The notes under the pieces: generated by a model
The model's input: only the letters and a program-made list of their open reading frames with translations
What the model was told of the DNA's origin: nothing
Databases searched by the model: none
Part shown: piece by piece, positions 9,774-20,333 of the stretch
Numbering within the stretch: position 1 is the first letter of the stretch
Layout of the letters: each line of letters opens with the position of its first letter
Position numbers and translations under genes: made by a program
Source: Persicaria tinctoria
Taxonomy: Eukaryota; Streptophyta; Magnoliopsida; Caryophyllales; Polygonaceae
Length of the DNA stretch: 64,000 nucleotides
NCBI GenBank assembly: GCA_037127255.1
Contig: JBANSL010000004.1
Span: forward strand, 17,987,967 to 18,051,966
Reading direction: 5' to 3'

Positions 9774-11459
9774 GTTGCTAGCCAGGTAGACGGCGGAGAC
9801 GTTGTCAGTGTAGATCAGAGTGACCTTTTGCAAGGGGCAACGTAGCTCAAGCAGGAGATTGCGGAGCCAAGAGCACTCGGAGACAACGTTGGCAACACCC
9901 CTGTATTCGGCTTCAGCGCTGGAGCGAGACACGACGAACTGACGCTTGGCTGACCAAGATACAAGAGTGTTATTGAGGAAGACACAGTAACAAGACGTGG
10001 AGTGACGTGTGTCTGGACAACCACCCCAATCCGCATCAGTGTAAGCCACAAGATCAAGCTTAGAGGAAGGAGTGATGGTGGTGCCGAGCTCGAGGGTGCC
10101 GCTGATGTACCGAATGATCCGCTTCAAAGCCTGAAAGTGAGGTTCCCTAGGGGCATGCATGAACAAGCAGATCTGCTGAACAGCGTAACTGATATCAGGC
10201 CTGGTGAAAGTGAGATACTGAAGAGCACCAGCGAGGCTCCTGTACAGTGTGGGATCGTCAACCAAAGGACCAGAATGAGCATTGAGCTTGTTGGATGTAT
10301 CGACCGGGGTTGCGACGGGATTACAGTTGACCATCTTAGCCCGAGCAACAATCTCTGCAACATACTTACTTTGTGAGAGAAACAGACCAGACGCAAGCCG
10401 CTGAACATCAACTCCCAAGAAGTAAGAGAGCTGACCCAGATCAGACATGGCGAATTCCGCACTCAACTGCGAGATTATCGACGTCCGAAGAGCATCAGAA
10501 GAGGCAATGAGAATGATGTCGTCGACATAAAGCAGCAGGAATGCCAAGTCTGAGCCTCTGCGATAGATAAACAGAGACGTATCCGAACGGCTGCCAGTGA
10601 AACCCAAACGGAGCAGATGAGAGGCAAAACGCTGGAACCACGTCCGTGGAGCCTGTTTCAGACCATATAGAGAGCGCTTGAGGAGACAGACATGCTTTGG
10701 ACGCTCAACATCAGTAAACCCCGGCGGCTGAAACATGTAAACTGTCTTGTTCAAATGACCATGCAGAAAGGCGTTCTTGACATCTAACTGATGGATGGCC
10801 CAGTTGCGCGACAGAGCCAGACTCAGGACCACTCGGATAGTGGCAGGCTTGACCACAGGGCTGAAGGTCTCATCACAATCAATACCGTCCTGCTGAGATC
10901 TACCATTCACCACAAGACGGGCCTTGTAGCGCTCCAACGTCCCATCAGAGCGGAACTTGTGACGAAAAAGCCACATACAGCGAATGACGTTCGCCTCAGG
11001 AGGGCGAGGAACAAGAACCCAAGTACCATTCTTCGTAAGGGCCCTGTATTCGTCGAGCATAGCCGCCTGCCAATTCGGGTCGAGGAGGGCTGTTTTGTGG
11101 GAGGTGGGAACGGGGGAGAGGGAGGTCTGGGTGGGGTCAGATGGTGAATGGGAGTCGGGAAGGACGGGGGCAAGAGGGGCTATGCAAGGGGAAGAGGCGG
11201 CGGGCAGGTCAAAGGAGGCGAGGGTTGCGGCGGGCGCCGCATGACTTGCGGCCGCCGCCGCCAGGGAGGGGTGTAAAGCTGCGGGCGCAGCATTTGTACA
11301 TGTGGCGGACGCCACCAGAGAAGGGTTTAAGGCTGCGGGCGCAACATTTGTACATGCGGCGGGCGCCGCATGCCATGCTGCGGGCGCCGCACGTAGGTGA
11401 TGGGAGGCTGTTTGGCGGGGTGATGGGAGGTGGATAGCGGGGTGATGGGCGGTGGTCAT
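9774..11459 (-). pseudogene. copia-1 reverse transcriptase and RNase H
   Basis: The minus-strand frame begins with an Ala/Pro-rich linker and then shows copia RT blocks: NGTWVLVPRPPEANVI, RYKARLVVNGRSQQ, HQLDVKNAFLHGHL, the catalytic LLYVDDIILIAS, and SDLGQLSYFLGVDV. RNase H follows with YTDADWGGCPDTR and SRSSAEAEYRGVAN. It is cut at 9774 by the solo LTR, with the remaining residues at 4508-4714. Relative to integrase the frame is shifted near 11456-11460. The motifs resemble the Ale/Retrofit lineage (inference). Confidence 0.9.
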
Positions 11460-12625
11460 GGAGACGATTTGACGGGGTCGGAAGACACCGGAGACGTTGC
11501 GGGTGTGTGGTCTGGTGGTGGGGGGGGTGGTGGTGGTGGTGTTGGGGGAGAAGCAGGAGCACTGGGAGAGCTCTGGGGAAAAAGGAAGTGAGGGAATGGT
11601 GACTCAGACTCTGATAGAGACACAGGGGGTGTGGGAGACGCAAAGGGAAATCGCGACTCATCAAAGGTGACATGACGTGAGAGAATGATCTTGTGGGTCT
11701 TGATATCGAGGCAAATGTAACCGCGATGATCAGACGGATAGCCTAAGATGGATGGAGTGGAGCGCGGGTGAAGCTTGTGCGGGGCTGTGGAGGACTGGTT
11801 TGGGAAACACAAGCACCCGAAGGTGCGAAGGTGATCATACCTAGGCTCGGTGTAATAAAGTGTCTGAGCTGGCGAGCGATGATGTAGGGTAGTGGAAGGG
11901 AGAATGTTTAGGAGATAACATGTGGTGGATAAGGCGTGAGGCCAATAGGGAAGGGGAATAGTTGCGTGGAAGAAGAGAGAGCGCATCATGTTGGTAATGG
12001 TTCTGATGATTCTTTCTGCCTTGCCATTCTGCTGAGAAGTATAGGGGCAAGACAAGCGATAGGAGATCCCATTTGCGGCAAAGAAGGAGTGAAAGTCTTT
12101 GTTGTTAAATTCACGGCCATTGTCACATTGGAAACATTTGATGGACATGTGAAACTGTGTTTTGATGTAGGTATGGAATCTGGCAAAGATAGGAAACACT
12201 TGGGACTTGAAATGCAATGGGAAGACCCATAAGTAATGAGTGTAGTCATCAAGAAACAAGAGGTAGTACTTGTGACCCTCCTTGCTAGGCACGGGAGAGG
12301 TCCAAATGTCGTTGTGAATGATATCAAAGGGAGCAAGGGTAGAGGTCAAAGACCGTTGGAACGACAGTCTGGTATGTTTGCCTAGTTGGCAGGAAGAGCA
12401 TAAACCAAAGCGTGGGTCTTTAGTACAGGTGACAAGACTCTGGGAACGGAGGACATCTAGAACGGCAGCGCTGGGATGGCCCAAGCGTGCATGCCATAGG
12501 CTGGACGACGATGCCGAGAGGGCGATTGGGCACGACTGACTGGACGCAAGAGGTGGTGTGACAGGGTAGAGCTCCCCGGTGTTGTTACATCTCATGCGAG
12601 TAACCCCCGTAGTAAGATCGTTCAC
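11456..12625 (-). pseudogene. copia-1 integrase
   Basis: The minus strand carries a GAG-pre-integrase zinc finger (HARLGHPS and CSSCQLGKHTRLSF). The integrase core with its D, D, E residues follows: IIHNDIWTSP, CFQCDNGREFNN and QQNGKAERIIRTI. The C-terminal part holds a long Ser/Pro tract encoded by GGT/GGC repeats near 11515-11560. Upstream, an in-frame stop near 12755 separates it from protease. Downstream, the frame is broken before RT. Confidence 0.88.
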
Positions 12626-12754
12626 AGAGAAACCATAGGGATCAAACGTAAGGGAAACGTTGTTGTCAGTAGTGAACCGACGGATAGATATAAGGTTTTT
12701 GACAATCTTTGGGGCAATAAGGACATTGTTGAGGTGTAGGGGGTGAGTTGGGGT

Positions 12755-13039
12755 CTATAAATTGGCGTGGCCAATTCCCGAAGTAGCAAGACGACCACCA
12801 TTTCCGACGATAATAGAGTGGGCAGGGCCCTTAAAAGAAATAGATGAGAGGTTACCTGAGAAGTTCGTCATGTGGGAGGTGGGACCAGTGTCCATGTACC
12901 AAGAAGTGTCTGAAGATATCGGCTGCGTAGAGGAGAAGGCGTGATGCAGAGATGGCGGAACATAGCCTGGGTCAGGCGATGTCAGAGAGGCCTGAGGACC
13001 GACATGTCGAGGGGTAGGATATCCGGAGTACGGTTGCAT
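12755..13039 (-). pseudogene. copia-1 protease, end of gag
   Basis: Contains WYMDTGPTSHMTN, the copia aspartic protease active site (DTG), and SIIVGNGGRL. It ends at a stop at 12755. The same frame, with protease-integrase linker residues, resumes downstream of the stop, so this is a nonsense mutation. Confidence 0.85.
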
Positions 13040-13439
13040 TTTTTTTTTTAAGAATCAAGAACAAACAGAGTAAACGGAACGGAGGTTGTGGGCAATGAGG
13101 GGGACCGGCGGCGGCGGGGCGCGTGCAGGAGCTTCAATCTCAAATTCTGCCGAATTGCTAATTTAATTAGCGATCGCCGAATTGAAATTAGGATGGAAGC
13201 AAAGGTTGACCTTCAATCTCAAATTCTGCCGTGGACTTTCAAAAGTGACTAATTAGCAAGTCCTAATTAGTACGTGAATATATATACGTAAGCACGTCGC
13301 TGATCGAAAATCAACAAGAGCTTTTGTTCGACTCAAGGCGCGCAGATCTGGCGACAGTGGGGAATGAGGCGGGGGGGGGGGCGACGGTAGGAGATGGGTG
13401 AGGCGGGAGGATCAAATTAGGGTTCCGTGAGGAAGAAAC
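13040..13439 (-). other. copia-1 leader and gag deletion
   Basis: Only 400 bp lie between protease and the primer site, too short for gag (about 1 kb in copia-2 of this window). I see no UBN2-type gag frame, so most of gag has been deleted. Confidence 0.6.
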
Positions 13440-13452
13440 GGCTGTGATACCA
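13440..13452 (-). other. copia-1 primer binding site
   Basis: The minus strand reads TGGTATCACAGCC directly after the LTR end, one base from the initiator tRNA-Met site TGGTATCAGAGCC. Confidence 0.85.
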
Positions 13453-13590
13453 TGTAGAATGATAGATTTGATGTAAAGTCCTTCTTGAGAGTTTCCATTC
13501 ATTGATATAACATATATATAGGTTACAAAAGTATTGGGCCTTAATGGGCTTTTAACCCACTATACAATATGAGACCTATGTAATCTATCA
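13453..13590 (-). repeat. copia-1 5' LTR
   Basis: 138 bp, TGTAGAATGATAG...TCTATCA on the plus strand. It differs from the 3' LTR by only a few substitutions. Confidence 0.9.
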
Positions 13591-14726
13591 GCAAGATTCA
13601 AGAAAGACGCAAGAACTCAAGCAAGAACACCAAGAACTTGGTCAAGATTGATCAAGAACAACACACGACGTAGCAAGAAACAATAGACTCCACTCGATAT
13701 CGACAAAAGATGCAAGACTCGAACTAATTGAAATAAAGACTCGAAATTTGAAGAACAAGACCGATAGTTGAATGATTCGAACTAAAATAGAACGAGATAA
13801 AGACCATAGACCTCATTAGAGGGTAGGAACCAAATATCAACGATTGTGAAGCCTGTCTCTACAACCTTACTGATAAGTATATTATTGATAAAGATATTAC
13901 TGTATTATTTGGTATAATATTGCACCATTAGGAGTTACATACTCTCAATCATATAGGATAAGAAGGAGTTAGTGTCATCAATATAGCCGTTAGGATCCAT
14001 GGCATAAATGAGCATTGAAGCGGGAATTGAATGAGAGGAATGGTAGAGGATATAGGAGGAGGGTGTGACAGAAGAAAAGAGGAGAAAAAAACTAACACAC
14101 GGAAATCTTGTATATCATTTACATAACCAAGCGGACAACTTGGAGGCACAAGGAGGGGACTTGTGAATACCAGGATCACCAAGATCTCGCGAGATTGATG
14201 AACTCAAAGCAAACCAAGCTAGATCTATACCAATTGTGCAATCGATGGGCCTTGCTTCGAATCGATTGACTTTAAGCACTCAATGTGTTTCACACAAGAA
14301 AAAACTTTCATAAAAATTCAACCAGTGTTCTACAATGATGGAGGCCGAGAATATAAACCCTAACAAGGATGATTTTCGGCCAAAATAATAAAAATAATTA
14401 ACTTAAAGTAATAATTAAAATAATCCTAAAAGTTTCCTAAAATAACTTAAGTAAAAAAGTTACTAAAATAGGAAATAAATTAAACAAGGCTCCAACACTT
14501 AGATGAATTCGGCTATCCTAGAGCCTAGGGTGGTTCGGCTTCTTGTATTCATATACACATATAGGTCTTTAATGTAGGCTCCGGGAGTTGAACCATGCTC
14601 GAGAACAAAGCATGACTCACAAACATGAACGAGTCTCTCTGAAGCTTCTTAGCTCGGGCTCGAGTCATAGGTCCTTCTCCGAGTATGATAGACGTGTTTG
14701 GAGGTGTAGAAGATGGTCCCGCATCA

Positions 14727-15112
14727 CAAACTAATTCAATTCCTCCAGTCGCTCTATTCGGTGACAAGTCCATCTATCTCCTATCTCAAATCTTTTAATC
14801 CTCTATTCGTTTGCTCATTTTGTTAAATTATCGTATTCAATGTTCTATTGTGTTTGTTGTTTATTCAATTTGGGAAATTTTGATGACGACAAACCCTAAG
14901 CATCGTTGGCCCCAACTCCATCCTCTCTACAATCTCACCAAAAGCGTATTCTTCTTCCTCCTCCTCCGACTCGCAATTCGATACGCCCTTCATCGGTAGG
15001 GATCCTGAATCGTTTGTCGTCTTCCTCTCCATCCTCCAAACCAGCAATTCCCTGTCTTCCAAGGCCAAGTCTTCCAAGGCCAAGTATTTTAATCTAGATG
15101 ACATAATTTTTT
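14727..15112 (+). other. Unrecognised sequence with a short open frame (14881-14997)
   Basis: Between the Z LTR and the V LTR fragment. An ATG at 14881 opens MTTNPKHRWPQLHPLYN, then a hydrophobic stretch (SVFFFLLLRLAIRYALH), and stops at 14997. A possible donor GTAGG follows CATCG. It looks like the first exon of a small membrane protein or a captured fragment, but I do not recognise the family. Confidence 0.35.
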
Positions 15113-15755
15113 GACATAACTTTTATGCATATGCAACACCTAACATAAAATGCAACAACAGACGTGAATGTCCAACCTGAGTAAGCCCCCTAGGGAACTT
15201 ACATGAAGATGCAGAACAACAGAATAATATAAGCAAGGGCCCAAATGCAAGTCCAAAGCAATCCAAAAGCAAACACACCTATCATCAAGACATTTCCGTA
15301 AGCTACCGAACCAACATTCTTACACACCTGAACCCAAGTTCTCCATATCCTCAAAACCAATCGATATTGAAACCATTTTTCCAAAACCTTTCCGATACAA
15401 TAAACATCAACCAAAATCATTTTCCCAATTTCCTTTTCAAAACCAACATCATCAACCCAAGACAAAAATCTCGACATTTGAAATGACACTTTTAACATAA
15501 CTTCAAGCTCAAGATCAAATAGTTCAAGTTCAGTCAAATCCCTTCTTTAATATTGAAAATTAAAATAATATTTCAAAACTCATTTCCCAAAGCTTTTCAA
15601 ACTCTTAAGTCTCAAGTCAAGTCAACTCATTTTTAAAACAATCTCTCAAATCATACTTGGTCAAATTCTGACATTAATCATTTAAACCATAAAACCAGTA
15701 CTCCAAAATCATACTATATAATTAATTCCGGCATTTGGTTTTTCAAACAATAAAT

Positions 15756-15961
15756 TAGGGGTGGGCACAAATCCCGCAAATCCCGATCCCGTCCCGGTCC
15801 CGTCCCGATCCCGTCCCGGTCCCGTCCCGATCCCGTCCCGATCCCGGTGGAATTTAGGACAAAATAGCGAATCCCGTCCCGATCCCGTCCCGCAAAAATT
15901 ATGCGGGACGAAACGCGGGACGATCCCGGTGGGATCCCGCAAATCCCGTCCCGTCCCGCAT

Positions 15962-16006
<45 letters not shown>

Positions 16007-16496
16007 TAGAATAATAATAATATATTATTAGTATTATTATTTTGAGCAAATATTATAATTATAATTATAATCATAATCTTCCATTTATAATAATAATAAT
16101 AATATTTTTTTATAATAATAATATTATTATTATTTGAGCAAATATTATTTATAACTATAATAATAATTTTCAATTTATAATAATAATAATAATATTGTTA
16201 TATAATATTATAATATAATTTAATAATAATATTAATTTATAATTAAATTATTATTATTATTATATTATTATATCTTATTATATTTTTGTCTTGTAAAGTA
16301 TAATTATTTTATAATAATAACAATAAAAATAAGTAATATTATTTTATTTTATTTTTAATTATAACATGGGATTATTTTTTTTTTTTTTAATTTTTTTTTA
16401 TTATCAACAAATCATTATTATTATCAACAAATCATTTTTACAAGAAATTAGTGGGTAGCCGAGATACTAACTGGGCACCCACTCCCTTAGCCGAGA

Positions 16497-16569
<73 letters not shown>

Positions 16570-16745
16570 CCCATTTAGAGTTACAAGAGGCAAATAGCTA
16601 ATTAAATACGGTATTCTTCCCAACTATCAATCGATAATGAGACAATATTGGTGAATCTCGTCTCAATTCCTTTCCGTCCTGATCTAGTAAGATAATGTAG
16701 CCAAATATGTTGAACATTATAATTAATTATACAATCATTGTATGA

Positions 16746-16789
<44 letters not shown>

Positions 16790-17042
16790 TGAATAATATA
16801 GTTGAGAATAATACCGTATTCAACATATTATACTTACTAAATAATGAATTATGAAAGCATTTTTCACTTTGCAAATTTATATAATATTTTATTATTTTTA
16901 TATGCGGGACAAGGCTCGTCCCGTCCCGTCCAGACACCATCCCGTCCCGAAAAAAAAATGTCAATCCCGTCCCGAAAAAATTTCGCGGGACGAGTTCCGT
17001 CCCGGCCCAATCCCGTCCCGTCCCGTCCCGTGCCCACCCCTA
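15756..17042. mobile_element. Non-autonomous hAT element with GGGAC repeats
   Basis: Perfect 13-bp terminal inverted repeats TAGGGGTGGGCAC / GTGCCCACCCCTA and an 8-bp TSD CAATAAAT (15748-15755 and 17043-17050), the pattern of hAT transposons. The subterminal 100-200 bp on both sides are built of GTCCC/GGGAC pentamers. The centre is very A/T-rich with TAA repeats. No transposase. Confidence 0.9.
16498..16568. repeat. (TAA)n microsatellite
   Basis: About 71 bp of uninterrupted ATT/TAA repeats inside the hAT element. Shorter TAA runs occur around 15960-16260 and 16750-16790. Confidence 0.98.
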
Positions 17043-17466
17043 CAATAAATCATTTAGGAGATAATTCCGGAAACTTGAAACCCGCTTAAATAATTTATTA
17101 CAATACGTGACTAAAATAAACACTAACTATATTTATAAATAAATCATTCAAGTATCCCAAAATCGTATAACTAAACCATCGCAAAATACTTATTCTAAAT
17201 ACTATCACTTTTTAAAACAATTTAAAATAACTAAAATCTTCCAGAAATATTTTCATAACGTCATAAACGCAATACAATACTAATCTCATAGATGGAAATT
17301 TTATAAGTATATATTAACACAATATAACTACATAATATAATATAACGCATAATACAAATATCCTTAAAACATTTAACAAAATGATATAATGACAAGACTC
17401 AACCCAGCAAGCCCAACCTTAAACCCGAAATGAAAAGGCCCAACCCGAAAAGGAGGACTCAACCCG

Positions 17467-20235
17467 CCCAATCAAGGTAATTCAACTAAATTCATTCTAA
17501 CATTCATGTGTTATGCGTATGTAAAATCATGGTATATCGTGGTGTGTGATCTTGCGGGGTGCCAAGTCTTACACTCAAGCAAGTGCGAGATGATAAAACA
17601 GAGTAATAGGGAAACACTACCGAGAGGTAACATGTTAGTGTGGTTTAATGTGTGTGGTATGCTTCATGATAAATTTGTGCTTGCTTGTCGCAATTATAAC
17701 CTAATAGACTTCCATAGGGGCATCGTTGCTATTCTCGAGTCGGAGTCTTGTCTCTGGTCTTGTCGTCTTTAGCATTTGGTCTGTGGTTGTCTTCGGGAGG
17801 AACATTGGGTTGTTCGTCCATGTCACTTCCCTATCCCCACTAACTTGGACCCTTGCGCGATACATTGGGCGAGCGACCGCATGGAAGAGGGAAGGAACGA
17901 AAAGTTAGATAGCAATAGCGCAGTGCAGCGGAAGCGTAGACACATAACCCACGGGCCTCAGGATCAATGATGTCGGCGTAACGGGCACGCATCGAGAATT
18001 ACGGTTACTAAGTATGATATGACTGGCAAGCGGGAGTGTTCTTCATTCGAATTTCTAACCCTTTTTAATTTTTTGACGACGATATTGCACTAACCTAGCG
18101 ATGAGATTTACGTGTTGATGTGATGACTTGATGATGACTATTGCCTGATTGCCTGTTGTCTATGATGATATGATTTGATGACTTATATATCTCATGTACC
18201 ATAATGTCTTGACATGTTTCTACGCTAAATTGCTAAGCAAGATTGAATTCCTTTGCTTGTAAAATGTGAACTACATATGCTGAGAAACCTGAACTGTCTA
18301 TTAGATAAGATTATGATGACACTTGCTAGCTTGACTTGATTGTGTCCATATATGATGATTTGTAATAATGATTGAGCATGACAGTAAATTGAGATTTATC
18401 GACGCAGTTGCAATGGTTAATGCTGGACTAATGATGCTATTGATATAAATGCTAGTTGATATGATGTAGACCTTATGTTTGATGATTTGCATGATTGCTC
18501 CTTCCTTAGACCTGTGGGTGAGGTCATTTGGTAGCGTGGTTGGAGAGTGGTGAAAGAATCTTGGGTACTTGGGATGATCGATGGTATTAGAAGGTGAGTC
18601 GCGAAAATGGGGTGTTGGCTTAGGTAAGACTGAGTGAGCTTTGAGAATTTTTGGGAGGCAATGTTGGTGGTCCTGATGAGCTTCTAGGTGATGTTGGTGA
18701 TGCTTCGGGTAGCACGAGAAGTGTAAGGAAGGGCTCGTGAATATTGAGGACATGGTATTAGAGGTACTTGGGTGTGACGTTAGAGATAGGAGTTGGATTC
18801 TTAGAGGTTGATGGTGTGGTAGTGCTTAGAGGAAGGAGGGGCGAGATTTGATCATCGAGATGAATTGGGACTCTCTGGGGAATTTTGTCTGGGTCGATGT
18901 TGGCGAGTTTAGAAGAGGATTAATCTTGGCTTGAGAGTGGAGATGGGCGAGTGGGGATTGTGTTTCATTTTGACTGGTATGATGTGAGGATTTTCTTGAT
19001 TATGTGATTTATGCATATTTGCTGGCATGATGTCTTATTGTCTTATTATGAAGTAGTAAGCATGATGTTATATTATACGGTCGGTAAGCATGATTATGAA
19101 TATGTAAATGATGAATATGGTTTGGGGCATGAATATGATTGGGTTATATATGAAATAATGGTGTCTGATGGCTAAATGATCGTTATATGGTGTTGTGATG
19201 AGTTAAGATGATATTTGGTGAATATGCTGACATTCGATGACTGATATATTGTTTGACCTCCCATTTTTCGCGGAATCTTAATAACATGACTACTTGTATT
19301 GATGTGTTGACAATGAGTTTAATTCGTTGACTTTATGATGAGGATGTATCTGTTATGACCTTGGTGTGGTATCGAGATGTGTGTTATGGTTTTAGCATAG
19401 ATGCATATTATGACCTCTAGTATGATGTGGAGAGGTTGATGTGATCTTGTGGCAGTGTGCTAGCATATGTTTGAGACTTGTCATATGATGTACTCGTTGA
19501 GGATCGATTGGTTATGTGGTTATGCATTGCTTATGACTTGTGAATCCTGCTTGAATTGAGACTGATAGATTGATTTGATTCTAGAAACTAGGAAAAGAAT
19601 ATGGGATTAGCCCTTAGAGGTGGATGCTTCCACCTCCGAGCTTCCGAATTTGATTGATGAGTATGTGAGAAACTGATCTGGTGGTTGGAAGATTTTGATG
19701 AAATCTTGATTTGAAAGGATTTGACTTGTTTTGGTATAGGGTTGCTTGATTAGACGATTGGATTTGAAGATTTTGAACGATTTTGAAAAAGGACCAACTT
19801 GGGTTGTAAAATAATGAACGATACCGAGAATTTCAACGATTTTGAGGTTAATCTTTATTTTCAATTATGGAATCCCTTTTGAAACTTTTCAAACCCGGGC
19901 AACTCTATGATACTTCACGAAGTGGATACATACATTTTATGGGGGCGCCTATAGGATGCTTGCTAAGACCTAGTGATGCTATTGTAGAACTTTTGGAGTT
20001 GTGGTACTTCCGAAAAGTCGAAGCGAGATGTGATAGGGGCGCTTATCGCATACTTGTCAAGGCTAATTGGAGATGTCACGACCGTGACCAGGATGTTGTG
20101 AGAATCCCGGAAGACGCAACCGAGATGATTACAAGATCCTTGGACATGGTCCTTGGACTCATCAATTTCAACTTCATCCCCTACTTTATTTTGGTTTTAG
20201 TCTCGGGGACGAGACTTGTTTTTAGAGGTGGATGA
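17467..20235 (+). other. Internal region of the V element, mostly unrecognised
   Basis: About 2.8 kb between the inverted V LTR copies. 18050-19600 is rich in TGATG/TGATA words and has no long frame on either strand. The only protein-like signal is near the 3' end (see 19867-20235). It is consistent with a degraded or non-autonomous gypsy internal region. Confidence 0.5.
19867..20235 (+). pseudogene. Possible degenerate gypsy integrase C-terminus of the V element
   Basis: The frame includes LRPSDAIVELLELW and RILVKANWRCHDRDQDV, which resembles the end of chromovirus-type integrases (LVKVLWRHH-like segment before the stop). It is followed by TCGGGGACGAGACTTGTTTT and a purine-rich GAGGTGGATGA right before the LTR, the usual 3' arrangement. 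The match is weak and the frame is degraded. Confidence 0.45.
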
Positions 20236-20295
20236 TGTAAAGGCCCGGATTTTTAAATAATAAATTTTAACAAATAATATAAAATGGATTTAAGT

Positions 20296-20333
<38 letters not shown>

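Larger units (their letters stand above)
4370..13590 (-). mobile_element. Ty1/copia element (copia-1, Ale/Retrofit-like), internally disrupted
   Basis: Bounded by two 138-bp LTRs (4370-4507 and 13453-13590) with TG...CA ends, inserted in the Z LTR. The flanks are GCAAA (4365-4369) and GCAAG (13591-13595), a 5-bp TSD with one difference. Order on the minus strand: LTR, primer site, short leader, protease, integrase, RT-RNase H, purine tract, LTR. Gag is essentially missing: only about 410 bp separate the protease ORF from the LTR. The RNase H end is split by a 5-kb insertion (4715-9768). There is also one stop and one frame break. Confidence 0.9.
1..14726 (-). mobile_element. Ty3/gypsy LTR retrotransposon, family Z, 5' portion (runs off window start)
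   Basis: Read on the minus strand the order is LTR (14726 to 4289, interrupted by a copia element), primer binding site, long leader, gag, protease and reverse transcriptase, ending at the window edge. The order and the protein motifs are those of Ty3/gypsy. The coding region is in several frames, so this copy is degenerate. Integrase and the 3' LTR would lie beyond the window. A protease reading IDGGS and a pol tail reading TRARAKKLQ inside the LTR are chromovirus-like. The exact clade is inference. Confidence 0.85.
4289..14726 (-). repeat. Family Z 5' LTR, split by copia-1
   Basis: Two parts, 4289-4369 and 13591-14726, about 1.2 kb after removing copia-1 and its TSD. The minus-strand ends are TGATGCGGG... 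and ...CCCCATATCA, short inverted termini. The same family occurs on the plus strand as a solo LTR at 52531-57406, which confirms both ends. Within the 5' portion (14549-14773) the frame contains GPMTRARAKKLQ, a motif of gypsy pol C-termini, so the pol frame appears to run into the LTR. Confidence 0.85.
15113..17466 (-). repeat. Partial LTR of family V (inverted copy), split by a hAT element
   Basis: 15113-15755 and 17043-17466 are the reverse complement of about 21635-22685 in the V LTR at 20236-23537, with very few differences. Both LTR ends are missing. A 112-codon frame beginning MTELELFDLELEVMLKVSFQ occurs in both copies (15199-15537 minus, 22250-22588 plus) with only two visible residue differences. 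Confidence 0.88.

Noticed and set aside
10791..11437. Plus-strand frames across the copia-1 RT/linker
   Set aside because: They lie opposite the clear RT and Pro-rich linker on the minus strand and have no recognisable domains.
14549..14773. Free-standing gypsy pol end as evidence for a second complete element
   Set aside because: Most of this frame lies within the Z LTR itself (boundary at 14726), so it does not by itself show a second element.
16438..16623. Frame encoding a long poly-Asn run
   Set aside because: It is the (TAA)n microsatellite of the hAT element read in one frame, not a gene.
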